Assembly: GCA_947373775.1 (NCBI GenBank)
Contig: CANBZE010000002.1
Location: forward strand, 1-24,650
Direction of reading: 5' to 3'
Source of the DNA: Alphaproteobacteria bacterium
Lineage (GTDB): Bacteria > Pseudomonadota > Alphaproteobacteria > Micropepsales > Micropepsaceae
DNA length: 24,650 nucleotides
Shown: positions 16,237 to 23,121 of the stretch, piece by piece
Layout of the letters: every line of letters starts with the position of its first letter
Position numbering within the stretch: position 1 is the first letter of the stretch
The notes under the pieces: generated by a model
The model's input: the letters and a program-made list of their open reading frames with translations, nothing else
Database searches by the model: none
What the model was told of the DNA's origin: nothing
Position numbers and translations under genes: made by a program

Positions 16237-16509
16237 CTACTTGCCCTTGTCCCAGGCCGTGACCTTGGCATTGCCGTCATTCTCCACGATGACCGTGAAG
16301 CGCTGCTGCGGCGCGTCGAAATCCACCAGGTAACGGTTCTTGATACGCTGGGTGCGGCCCAAGGTGACGGCGCCGCACTTGCCGGCGCAATATTTGGTCA
16401 GGCTTTGCGACGCGATGGATTGGGCCTCGCGCGTGCTCAGGGGCGCAAAGCAGCCCGCTAGCGAAACACAGGTCAACAGAATGGCAGCCCCCCGAAAGGG
16501 GCGCGTCAC
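16237..16509 (-). CDS. Small lipoprotein coupled to phaR
   Basis: The 90-residue product starts MTRPFRGAAILLTCVSLAGC, a lipoprotein signal with lipobox LAGC and acylated Cys20. The mature part has a CX3C pair (YCAGKCGAV) and a beta-rich C-terminal half (RYLVDFDAPQQRFTVIVEN). I know no family for it. The GTG start overlaps the phaR stop codon as GTGA (16506-16509), so translation is probably coupled to phaR. That is an unexpected pairing of a granule regulator with an envelope lipoprotein, and it may simply reflect compact packing. Confidence 0.75.
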   Translation of the reverse strand: MTRPFRGAAILLTCVSLAGCFAPLSTREAQSIASQSLTKYCAGKCGAVTLGRTQRIKNRYLVDFDAPQQRFTVIVENDGNAKVTAWDKGK

Positions 16510-17087
16510 TTGCGCTGGCTCAGCTCGGCCAGCTGGCGGCGCATTGCTTCCATCTCTTCCTTGAGATCGGCGACTTCGTCGGTCTGGGGGGCGGGCTGCT
16601 TGGCACCCTTGGTTGCTTCGCCCTTGACCGCGCCAAAGGGCACGAACATGGCCATGGCATCCTCGAACATCTTCATGTTCTGGCGCGTCAGATTTTCGAC
16701 CATCTGGTTGCCGCCGCCCAAGGCCTCGGCGATGCGGTCACGCATGGCGCCCTGGTTCTTGGTGAAGCCGTCCATGCTCATGTCCAGATAGCCGGGCACG
16801 AAGGCCTGCAGGCTGTCGCCATAAAAGCGGATCAGCTGGCGCAGGAACTTGATCGGCAGCAGCGACTGACCCTTGGCTTCTTCTTCGAAAATGATCTGGG
16901 TCAGCACGCTGCGGGTGATGTCCTCGCCGGTGCGCGCATCCTGGACTTCGAATTCGGTGCCTTCCTTGACCATTGCGGCCAGGTGATCGAGCGTCACATA
17001 GGAAGAAGTCTGGGTGTTGTAGAGCCGCCTGTTGGCGTACTTCTTGATGACCACCGGACCTTCGGACTTTGCTTTATCGTCTGCCAC
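16506..17087 (-). CDS. phaR: Polyhydroxyalkanoate synthesis repressor PhaR
   Basis: The 193-residue product has the PHB/PHA accumulation regulator DNA-binding domain at residues about 12-75 (VIKKYANRRLYNTQTSSYV, then LDHLAAMVKEG and GEDITRSVLTQIIFEEE). A second conserved segment, LLPIKFLRQLIRFYGDSLQ, follows, and the protein ends in an acidic coiled-coil-like tail (EVADLKEEMEAMRRQLAEL). PhaR in related bacteria binds both DNA and PHA granules, repressing phasin and its own gene until polymer appears. The start is GTG 17087 with GGGGAA upstream. It is divergent from phaA across 229 bases and overlaps the downstream lipoprotein gene by four bases. The assignment is strong. Confidence 0.95.
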   Translation of the reverse strand: MADDKAKSEGPVVIKKYANRRLYNTQTSSYVTLDHLAAMVKEGTEFEVQDARTGEDITRSVLTQIIFEEEAKGQSLLPIKFLRQLIRFYGDSLQAFVPGYLDMSMDGFTKNQGAMRDRIAEALGGGNQMVENLTRQNMKMFEDAMAMFVPFGAVKGEATKGAKQPAPQTDEVADLKEEMEAMRRQLAELSQRK

Positions 17088-17194
17088 TGAGTTCCCCGAC
17101 TTCTATACGCCTCCCCGAAGGCGTGCTTTTGCATAGGACACCATCCTGCGGGTGCGCTGTCCAGCGCCATTTAGCAACCGCAACACCGGACAAG

Positions 17195-17243
17195 CTGTCA
17201 CTTCCCTCATAAGCACATGATAATGCACGGTATTTTTATACCG
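17195..17243 (+). promoter_or_regulatory. Candidate phaA promoter with operator-like palindrome
   Basis: In the phaR-phaA divergent gap a -35-like CTGTCA (17195-17200) and a -10-like GATAAT (17219-17224) are 18 bases apart. Four bases downstream lies a perfect 16-base palindrome, CGGTAT-TTTT-ATACCG (17228-17243), which would span the transcription start. This is a classic repressor-operator position. PhaR is the obvious candidate, but its known sites in Paracoccus are CTGC/GCAG-like and differ from this one. The leader to the phaA ATG would be about 86 bases. Confidence 0.4.
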
Positions 17244-17316
17244 GTTTACCATTGCCCGCGTTCGCGGCATTTTGCGCGCGGCAATAACGAAAAGTCCGTT
17301 TGCGGAAGGAATTCTC

Positions 17317-18489
17317 ATGGAAGACGTCGTCATCGTATCGGCTGCCCGGACCCCCGTGGGTTCCTTCAGCGGCGCCTTCGCCACGGTCCCTGCCCACAAG
17401 CTGGGCGAGATCGCGATCAAGGCGGCCCTGGAGCGCGCCAAGGTGACGGGCGAGGAAGTTTCCGAAGTGATCCTGGGCCAGGTGCTGACCGCCGCCCAGG
17501 GCCAGAACCCGGCCCGCCAGGCCTCCATCGCCGCGGGCATTCCCATCGGCGCGCCCGCCTGGAGCATCAACATGGTGTGCGGCTCGGGCCTGCGCACCGT
17601 AGCGCTGGGCGCCCAGGCGATCATGCAGGGCGACGCCGCGATCGTGGTGGCCGGTGGCCAGGAATCCATGAGCCTGTCCACCCATGCCGCTTATTTGCGC
17701 TCAGGGCAAAAAATGGGCGACCTGCAATTCATCGACACCATGATCCGCGACGGGTTGTGGGACGCCTTCAACGGCTATCACATGGGTGTCACCGCCGAGA
17801 ATGTCGCCAAGGAATGGCAGATCACCCGCGACGAGCAGGACAAGTTCGCCGTCGCTTCGCAGAACAAGGCCGAAGCGGCGCGCAAGGCCGGCAAGTTCAA
17901 GGACGAGATCGTGGCCGTCACCGTCAAGGGCCGCAAGGGCGACACGGTGGTGGACAGTGACGAATATATCCGCGACGGCGCCACCATCGAAGCCATGGCG
18001 GGTCTGCGCCCGGCCTTTGACAAGGCCGGCACCGTCACCGCCGGCAATGCATCCGGCCTCAATGACGGCGCCGCTGCCCTGGTGCTGATGAGCGCCAAGG
18101 ACGCCGCCGCCCGTGGTCTCAAGCCCCTGGCGCGCGTCGCCAGCTGGGCCCAGGCCGGTGTGGATCCCAAGGTGATGGGCTCGGGCCCGATCCCGGCTTC
18201 GCGCCTGGCGCTGCAGAAGGCCGGCTGGAAGGCTTCCGATCTGGATCTGGTGGAAGCCAATGAGGCGTTTGCCGCCCAGGCCTGCGCCGTCAACAAGGAC
18301 ATGGGCTGGGATCCGGCCAAGGTGAACGTCAATGGCGGCGCCATCGCCATCGGCCATCCCATCGGGGCATCGGGCGCCCGCATCCTGACCACCCTTCTGT
18401 TCGAGATGGGCAAGCGCGACGCCAAGAAGGGCCTCGCCACATTGTGCATCGGCGGCGGCATGGGCATCGCCCTGACAGTGGAACGTTAG
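17317..18489 (+). CDS. phaA: Acetyl-CoA C-acetyltransferase (beta-ketothiolase)
   Basis: The 390-residue biosynthetic thiolase condenses two acetyl-CoA to acetoacetyl-CoA, the first step of polyhydroxybutyrate synthesis. All catalytic residues are present: nucleophile C88 in [12 protein letters not shown]347 in [12 protein letters not shown] and C377 in TLCIGGGMG, plus [10 protein letters not shown]. Length and spacing match the Zoogloea enzyme closely. ATG 17317 has AAGGA at six bases; in-frame starts further upstream lack support. It is followed by phaB on the same strand after 88 bases containing two hairpins, and is divergent from phaR. Assignment to the PHB pathway rather than to degradation rests on this context. 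Confidence 0.96.
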   Translation: MEDVVIVSAARTPVGSFSGAFATVPAHKLGEIAIKAALERAKVTGEEVSEVILGQVLTAAQGQNPARQASIAAGIPIGAPAWSINMVCGSGLRTVALGAQAIMQGDAAIVVAGGQESMSLSTHAAYLRSGQKMGDLQFIDTMIRDGLWDAFNGYHMGVTAENVAKEWQITRDEQDKFAVASQNKAEAARKAGKFKDEIVAVTVKGRKGDTVVDSDEYIRDGATIEAMAGLRPAFDKAGTVTAGNASGLNDGAAALVLMSAKDAAARGLKPLARVASWAQAGVDPKVMGSGPIPASRLALQKAGWKASDLDLVEANEAFAAQACAVNKDMGWDPAKVNVNGGAIAIGHPIGASGARILTTLLFEMGKRDAKKGLATLCIGGGMGIALTVER

Positions 18490-18520
18490 GCCGCACTGCA
18501 ACATCATTCTTTGTTGAAAC

Positions 18521-18536
18521 GCCCGCAAAAGCGGGC
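18521..18536 (+). other. GC hairpin in the phaA-phaB gap
   Basis: GCCCGC and GCGGGC form a 6-bp stem with an AAAA loop. It is followed by CTAACTGCTTTT, which is not a direct U-run, so termination would be partial at best. It may act as an attenuator or as a processing/stability element that lets phaA and phaB be expressed at different levels. Confidence 0.45.
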
Positions 18537-18542
18537 CTAACT

Positions 18543-18563
18543 GCTTTTCTGATGGGGAAAAGC
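18543..18563 (+). promoter_or_regulatory. AT-rich hairpin next to the phaB ribosome binding site
   Basis: GCTTTTC and GAAAAGC form a 7-bp stem with a 7-base loop. It ends one base before the AAAAGGA ribosome binding site of phaB (18564-18570). The TTTT in its left arm could instead pair with the AAAAGGA region, hiding the site. A role in translational control is inferred from position only. Confidence 0.3.
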
Positions 18564-18577
18564 AAAAGGACAAACAC

Positions 18578-19300
18578 ATGGCACGGGTAGCGGTGGTGAC
18601 GGGCGGAACGCGCGGCATTGGCGAGGCGATTTCGCTGGCGCTGAAGAATGCCGGGTACAAGGTGGCGGCCAACTATGCGGGCAATGACGAACGCGCCAAG
18701 GCCTTCAGCGACCGCACCGGCATCGCGTCCTACAAGTGGGACGTCTCCTCGTTCGACGACTGTGCCGCGGGCATCAAGAAGGTCGAAGCTGAACTCGGTC
18801 CGGTCGATGTGATCGTCAACAATGCCGGCATCACCCGCGACGCCACCATGAAGAAGATGAGCCGCTCGGCCTGGGATGAAGTGATCGATACCAACCTGGG
18901 CGGCTGCTACAACATGTGCAAGGCGGCGTGGGACGGCATGCTGGCGCGCGGCTTCGGCCGCATCGTCAATATCGGCTCGATCAACGGCCAGGCCGGCCAG
19001 TATGGCCAGGTGAATTATGCCGCCGCCAAGTCGGGCATCCACGGCTTCACCAAGGCACTGGGCCAGGAAGGCGCCGCCAAGGGCATCACCGTCAACGCCA
19101 TCGCGCCCGGTTACATCGACACCGACATGGTGGCGGCGGTGCCGGCGGAAGTCCTGGCCAAGATCGTGGCGCGCATTCCCGTCGGCCGCCTGGGCAAGGC
19201 CGAGGAAATCGCGCGCGGCGTGCTGTTTTTGGTGGCCGATGAAGGTGGCTTCATCACTGGAAGCACCATGTCGATTAACGGCGGCCAGCACATGTACTAG
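18578..19300 (+). CDS. phaB: Acetoacetyl-CoA reductase
   Basis: The 240-residue short-chain dehydrogenase/reductase reduces acetoacetyl-CoA to (R)-3-hydroxybutyryl-CoA with NADPH. The cofactor motif GGTRGIG is at residues 9-15, NNAG at 81-84, and the catalytic S134, Y147 and K151 sit in GSINGQAGQYGQVNYAAAK. The segments NAGITRDATMKKM and NAIAPGYIDTDMV are typical of PhaB rather than FabG. The ATG has AAAAGGA seven bases upstream. It follows phaA and precedes ccmA by only 27 bases, so read-through into the ccm genes is possible. The polymer synthase phaC is not in the window. Confidence 0.94.
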   Translation: MARVAVVTGGTRGIGEAISLALKNAGYKVAANYAGNDERAKAFSDRTGIASYKWDVSSFDDCAAGIKKVEAELGPVDVIVNNAGITRDATMKKMSRSAWDEVIDTNLGGCYNMCKAAWDGMLARGFGRIVNIGSINGQAGQYGQVNYAAAKSGIHGFTKALGQEGAAKGITVNAIAPGYIDTDMVAAVPAEVLAKIVARIPVGRLGKAEEIARGVLFLVADEGGFITGSTMSINGGQHMY

Positions 19301-19327
19301 TAGCTTTTGAGCCGCTAGTTTCCGCCC

Positions 19328-19930
19328 ATGATTTCGTCCCTCACCGCCGAAAGGCTTGCCTGCGCGCGCGGCGATCGCAAGCTGTTCGAGAATCTGTCGT
19401 TTCGCGTCAAGGCCGGCCAGGCGCTTGCGGTGGAAGGCGCCAACGGCTCCGGCAAGACTTCGCTGCTGCGCCTGATCGCGGGCTTTCTTTCCCCCGCAGC
19501 GGGCCGCCTGATCGTGCAAGACGCGTCTGGTGACAGCGATGATGCCGAGGAGCGCGGCAAGAAGATCGGTTGGCTGGGTCATCACGATGGCCTCAAGCCG
19601 CAACTGACAGTGGCCGAGCAACTGACCTTCTGGGCGGCGCTCTATCGCGGCACGGCGAATGCCGACGTGCTGGCGCAAGTCGGACTGGCGCGGCAGGCCG
19701 ATCTGCCGTGCCGCTATCTCAGCGCCGGGCAGAAGCGAAGGCTGGCGCTGGCGCGGCTGCTGGTGAGCAATCGCCCGCTGTGGCTGCTGGATGAACCTTT
19801 CGCCGCGCTGGACACATCCGGACAGGCGCTGGTCGCCCAGTTGATGGCCCTTCATTGCGGACAGGGCGGCATCATTATCGCCGCCACCCATGATCCCCTG
19901 GGCCTGGGCAATGAAAGCCTGAAATTGTGA
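19328..19930 (+). CDS. ccmA: Haem exporter ATP-binding protein CcmA
   Basis: The 200-residue ABC ATPase energises CcmABCD-mediated release of haem-loaded CcmE in cytochrome c maturation (System I). It has Walker A GANGSGKT (37-44), the signature LSAGQKRRLALARL (with the CcmA-typical AGQKRR), Walker B PLWLLDEPF and the switch His in ATHDPL. The length is normal for CcmA. The stop overlaps the GTG start of ccmB as GTGA. No strong ribosome binding site precedes ATG 19328, so it may depend on translation from phaB 27 bases upstream, or be poorly initiated. Confidence 0.93.
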   Translation: MISSLTAERLACARGDRKLFENLSFRVKAGQALAVEGANGSGKTSLLRLIAGFLSPAAGRLIVQDASGDSDDAEERGKKIGWLGHHDGLKPQLTVAEQLTFWAALYRGTANADVLAQVGLARQADLPCRYLSAGQKRRLALARLLVSNRPLWLLDEPFAALDTSGQALVAQLMALHCGQGGIIIAATHDPLGLGNESLKL

Positions 19931-20595
19931 GCCCGTTCCTCACCCTTCTGATGCGCGATATCAAGCTGGCCGCCCGCAGCGGCGGCAGCGCCTTCCTGGC
20001 TTTGTCCTTCTTCGCCCTGGTGGCGACATTGGTGCCGCTGGGCGTGGGCGCGGACCTGCGTCTGCTGGCGCGGGTAGGCGGCGGCGTCTTGTGGGTGGGC
20101 GCGGTGCTGGCGGCGCTGCTGTCGCTGGACCGATTGTTCCAGGGTGACTTCGAAGACGGCAGCCTGGACCTGATCGCCCTGTCGCCCTTGCCGCTGGAAC
20201 TGACCGCCCTGGCCAAGATGCTGGCCCACTGGCTGTCCACTGGCGCGGCTCTGACCTTGCTCTCACCGCTGCTGGCGCTGCTGTTCAACCTGCCGCCCGC
20301 CGCCACCCTGACCCTGTTCCTGTCCCTGCTGCTGGGTACCCCTGCGGTCAGCGCCGTCGGCGCCATCGGCGCCAGCCTGACCCTCTCCTTGAAGCGCGGC
20401 GGCTTGATCCTGCCCCTGATCATCCTGCCGCTGCTGTCGCCGGTGGTGATCTTCGGGGCGGGCGCGGTGTCCCTGACCCTGGACCGGCTGGCCCCCGGCG
20501 GCGCACTGGGCCTGCTGGCGGCTTTTTCCGCGGGCGCGGTGCTGCTAAGTCCCTTTGCGGCGGCGGCCAGCGTCCGCCTGAACCTTGGTGGCTAG
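19927..20595 (+). CDS. ccmB: Haem exporter membrane protein CcmB
   Basis: The 222-residue inner-membrane protein has about six hydrophobic segments and the CcmB-type N-terminus FLTLLMRDIKLAARSGGSAF, followed by LSLDRLFQGDFEDGSLDLI. It is the permease partner of CcmA in the CcmABCD complex. Its GTG start overlaps the ccmA stop, and its TAG stop directly abuts the ccmC ATG. Length and motifs are normal. Confidence 0.93.
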   Translation: MSPFLTLLMRDIKLAARSGGSAFLALSFFALVATLVPLGVGADLRLLARVGGGVLWVGAVLAALLSLDRLFQGDFEDGSLDLIALSPLPLELTALAKMLAHWLSTGAALTLLSPLLALLFNLPPAATLTLFLSLLLGTPAVSAVGAIGASLTLSLKRGGLILPLIILPLLSPVVIFGAGAVSLTLDRLAPGGALGLLAAFSAGAVLLSPFAAAASVRLNLGG

Positions 20596-21309
20596 ATGAA
20601 CTGGCTTTTCCGTTACGCCAACCCGCACAATTTCATGCGGCTGTCGAATGTGCTGCTGCCCATCGCGGCAGTGGCCACAGCGCTGTGTCTCGCCGTGGGC
20701 CTGTATCTCGGATTCACCGTCCCACCCGATTACCAGCAGGGCTCGACCGTGCTGCTGCTGTTCATTCATGTCCCCGCTGATGTGGCGGCGGAAGCGGCCT
20801 ATGGCGCCATCGCGGTGTGCTCGCTGCTGTCCCTGGTCTGGCGTCATCCCTTGTCCGATATCGCGGGCCGCGCCGCGGCGCCCTTTGGCGCGGTGTTCAC
20901 GGCGCTGGGCCTGATCACCGGCGCGCTATGGGGCAAGCCGATGTGGGGCACCTATTGGGTTTGGGACGCGCGCCTGACCAGCTTCCTGCTGCTGCTGTTC
21001 CTGTTCTTTGGCTACATGGCGCTGTGGAACGCCATCGAGGATGAAGTGCGCGCCGCCCGCGCCGCCGCCATCCTGGCGCTGGTCGGGGTGGTCAATATTC
21101 CCATCATCAAATTCTCGGTCGAATGGTGGAGCACCTTGCATCAGGGCGAAAGCATCGCCTCGGGCAAGATCGCGCCGGTCTATCTGTGGCCGCTTCTGAT
21201 CATGATGCTGGGTTACATGCTGCTGTTCGTGTCGCTATGGATGTTGCGCATCCGCACCGTCATCCTGGAGCGGCGCGCCCGCACCTTGATGCAGGGGAGC
21301 GCGGCATGA
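20596..21309 (+). CDS. ccmC: Haem exporter/haem-handling protein CcmC
   Basis: The 237-residue membrane protein has six transmembrane segments and the tryptophan-rich WWD-type motif GKPMWGTYWVWDARLTS, which binds haem in the periplasmic loop. Conserved histidines for haem occur in FIHVPADVAAE and in the later WWSTLHQG. CcmC loads haem onto CcmE. The ATG directly follows the ccmB stop, and the stop overlaps the ccmD ATG as ATGA. Confidence 0.95.
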   Translation: MNWLFRYANPHNFMRLSNVLLPIAAVATALCLAVGLYLGFTVPPDYQQGSTVLLLFIHVPADVAAEAAYGAIAVCSLLSLVWRHPLSDIAGRAAAPFGAVFTALGLITGALWGKPMWGTYWVWDARLTSFLLLLFLFFGYMALWNAIEDEVRAARAAAILALVGVVNIPIIKFSVEWWSTLHQGESIASGKIAPVYLWPLLIMMLGYMLLFVSLWMLRIRTVILERRARTLMQGSAA

Positions 21310-21449
21310 ATTTCGACCTGGGTCCTTATGGCGTCTATATCTGGCCGGCCTATGCCATCTCGGCCGTGGCGCTGATCGGCATCACCTTGTGGAGCGTGAT
21401 CGGCTGGTTCAAGGCCAAGGCTGCCCTGGCCAAGCTGGAAAAGAAATGA
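21306..21449 (+). CDS. ccmD: Haem exporter small subunit CcmD
   Basis: The 47-residue product begins MNFDLGPYGVYIWPAYAISA and has one transmembrane helix (about residues 13-32), followed by a basic tail rich in Lys (AKAALAKLEKK). This is the expected size and layout of CcmD, which stabilises CcmE and CcmC in the haem-release complex. The start overlaps the ccmC stop and the stop overlaps the ccmG start, both as ATGA. Identification rests on size, topology and position. Confidence 0.9.
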   Translation: MNFDLGPYGVYIWPAYAISAVALIGITLWSVIGWFKAKAALAKLEKK

Positions 21450-21988
21450 AGCGCTGGGTGTTCATCGCGCCGGTCGCCGCCTTTGCGGTGCTGGCCTTCT
21501 TCCTGTTCCGCAGCCTGTGGTCGCCGGCACCCGACCTGGTGCCCTCGGCCTTGCTGAACAAGCCGGCGCCGCGCCTGAGCTTGCCCGGCCTGGACGCACA
21601 GAGCGCGGCCTTCACGCCGGCGGATCTGGCCGGCGGCCATGTCAGCGTGATCAACGTCTTTGCCTCCTGGTGCGCGCCCTGCCGCACCGAGACCGCTCCG
21701 CTCATGACTCTCAGCCGCATGCCGGGGGTGGCGCTGTACGGGCTGACGCAAAAAGACAAACCGGAGGCCACCCGCGCCTTCCTGGACGAGGTCGGCAATC
21801 CTTTTGCCCGCATCGCCCGCGACGATGACGGGCGCGCCTCCATCGAATGGGGCGTCTATGGCGTGCCGGAGACCTATGTGGTGGACGGGCGCGGCATCAT
21901 CCGGCTGAAATATGTCGGGCCGCTGAGCGATGCCGCCCTGGCGCGAGGGGTCCTCCCCGCCATCAAGGCTGCCCAGGCCAACCCCTGA
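21446..21988 (+). CDS. ccmG: Thiol:disulfide oxidoreductase CcmG/DsbE
   Basis: The 180-residue protein has an N-terminal membrane anchor (residues about 4-21) and a periplasmic thioredoxin fold with the active site WCAPC (C76, C79), followed by GVPETYVVDGRGIIRLKYVG containing the cis-Pro region. It keeps apocytochrome c cysteines reduced before haem ligation. ATG 21446 overlaps the ccmD stop; an earlier in-frame start inside ccmD is not used. ccmE, ccmF and ccmH are absent from the window and must lie elsewhere. Confidence 0.94.
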   Translation: MKRWVFIAPVAAFAVLAFFLFRSLWSPAPDLVPSALLNKPAPRLSLPGLDAQSAAFTPADLAGGHVSVINVFASWCAPCRTETAPLMTLSRMPGVALYGLTQKDKPEATRAFLDEVGNPFARIARDDDGRASIEWGVYGVPETYVVDGRGIIRLKYVGPLSDAALARGVLPAIKAAQANP

Positions 21989-21996
21989 CGCCGGCT

Positions 21997-22011
21997 GTAA
22001 CCATTTGCTAA
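21997..22011 (+). promoter_or_regulatory. CtrA-box-like site
   Basis: The sequence GTAA-N7-CTAA (flanked as GTAACCATTTGCTAACC) closely resembles the CtrA consensus TTAA-N7-TTAA(C) of alphaproteobacteria, with one mismatch per half-site. It is 24 bases upstream of the ATG of the small gene at 22035. Chance occurrence is possible, since only half-site identity supports it. Confidence 0.4.
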
Positions 22012-22028
22012 CCCTGTTTTGACAGGGT
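22011..22028 (+). promoter_or_regulatory. Hairpin covering a ribosome binding site
   Basis: ACCCTGT (22011-22017) and ACAGGGT (22022-22028) form a 7-bp stem with a 4-base loop. The right arm contains AGGG, the probable ribosome binding site of the gene starting at 22035. Transcripts starting upstream would fold it and hide the site. Confidence 0.4.
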
Positions 22029-22034
22029 GGCCGT

Positions 22035-22277
22035 ATGCAAGTCAGCGCCACTCTTATCGCCGCCCAGCAGGCCGCCCGCGAGGCGCGTGCCCGGCTGCAG
22101 GTGCCCCAGGCCCCCCAGCAGGCGAACTTCGCCGCCGCGCTGGAAAAGGCCAGCGGGGCCGCTCCGGCCTTCGCGGCCCTGCCGCTGAAGCAGACCGCCG
22201 CGCCGCAGGCGGCACAACAGCCCGCGCAAGCGCAACCGTCTGCCCGGCTCGGGCAGCACATCGACATCACAATTTAG
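22035..22277 (+). CDS. Small Ala/Gln-rich protein, unknown function
   Basis: The 80-residue product begins MQVSATLIAAQQAAREARAR, an amphipathic helix. It continues with an Ala/Pro/Gln-rich, probably disordered middle (QAAQQPAQAQPSARLG) and ends QHIDITI. It has no signal peptide or membrane segment. The start ATG is supported by AGGG seven bases upstream, although that site lies inside a hairpin. It follows ccmG by 46 bases and is convergent with the MarR gene across 13 bases. The adjacent CtrA-like box raises the possibility of a cell-cycle or flagellar role, which is inference only. Confidence 0.6.
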   Translation: MQVSATLIAAQQAAREARARLQVPQAPQQANFAAALEKASGAAPAFAALPLKQTAAPQAAQQPAQAQPSARLGQHIDITI

Positions 22278-22290
22278 GGATTAGGTCGGC

Positions 22291-22806
22291 TTAGCCGCCG
22301 ATTTTCCTGCGCCGCACATTGCGGCGGGCAGGACGGACACCATCGCCGTTCAGCAGCTCGGCAGCCTGGGCGATCTGGGACAGGGCTTTCACGAATTTCT
22401 GGCGTTCCGGCTGGGGCAGGGCCTCCAGCAGGGCCCGTTCGGCGCGGTCGGCGGCATTGCGGGCGCCGCGCAGGGCCTTGCGGCCCGACGGGCTGATGGC
22501 CACGGCATTGGCGCGCTGGTCTTCCTCGGTGCGCTCGCGCGACAGCAGACCTTTTTCCAGCATCCGGCGAACCATCTCCGCAAGCGTGGAGCGATCGATG
22601 CCGGTAATCTCGACCAGGGCGGTCTGGCTGACGCCGTCATTCTGTTCCAGCGCGCACAGCAGGGTGAACTGCTGTTTGGTCAGCTCCTTGCCGCCGGCTT
22701 CGCGCGCGTAAAGGTCGCCATAGAATTGCTGGCAGCGACGGATCAGGTGAGAGGGCGCTTCGGAAAGGTCAAAGCCATTTCCCGGTCTGCGCTGCCCCTT
22801 CATCAT
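22291..22806 (-). CDS. MarR-family transcriptional regulator
   Basis: The 171-residue product has a winged helix-turn-helix at residues about 40-115. It includes LTKQQFTLLCALEQND, the recognition region ALVEITGIDRSTLAEMVRRM and the wing GLLSRERTEEDQRANAVAIS, which ends in the MarR-typical DxRA(N)xVxL-like segment. Dimerisation helices flank it. The C-terminus is very basic (VRPARRNVRRRK), perhaps giving extra DNA affinity. ATG 22806 has AGGGG upstream. MarR proteins often repress their own or neighbouring genes in response to small aromatics or oxidants, but the ligand cannot be inferred. The 315-base gap upstream holds an array of inverted repeats. Confidence 0.9.
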   Translation of the reverse strand: MMKGQRRPGNGFDLSEAPSHLIRRCQQFYGDLYAREAGGKELTKQQFTLLCALEQNDGVSQTALVEITGIDRSTLAEMVRRMLEKGLLSRERTEEDQRANAVAISPSGRKALRGARNAADRAERALLEALPQPERQKFVKALSQIAQAAELLNGDGVRPARRNVRRRKIGG

Positions 22807-23015
22807 CGATCAACCCCTAATCTCGCTCCACGGTGCGCTGCCATCTCACGTCCCGTTTTCGGGTTACACGATGCGGCGCTGCAGTCCGGGAGGCGAGTTA
22901 AAACGGTTTTGCGCGCCCATGTCTATCCGCAAATTTTCGCTTTCTTGTCTTTGCAAACTGCGCGCGATGTGATCCGCCCGATGTCTTGTACGTATTGGAC
23001 GGTTCATGTGCGTGG

Positions 23016-23096
23016 ATTGTGCCGCGCGGGCACAATGAATGGTATGTGCCCCGTCGCGCGGGCCATACATCATCTTCCAATGTTTCTAAGAAGATA
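23016..23096. promoter_or_regulatory. Cluster of overlapping inverted repeats upstream of marR
   Basis: The 315-base gap between yciB and the MarR gene (22807-23121) contains no credible gene. It holds a perfect 21-base repeat, ATTGTGCC-N5-GGCACAAT (23016-23036). GGGCACA (23028-23034) can also pair with TGTGCCC (23045-23051), giving a second, mutually exclusive stem. GTATG/CATAC (23042-23046, 23064-23068) and ATCTTC/GAAGAT (near 23072-23095) add two more stems. The three TGTGCC/GGCACA half-sites could be a multi-site operator. The alternative stems could be an RNA switch or small RNA. The rest of the gap (22807-23015) shows nothing I can support. Confidence 0.45.
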
Positions 23097-23121
23097 GTCC
23101 GCGTTCATCGGCGGGGGCGCA

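Noticed and set aside
18329..19891. A 520-residue minus-strand open frame
   Set aside because: It is antisense to the phaA end, phaB and ccmA, all of which carry complete catalytic motifs.
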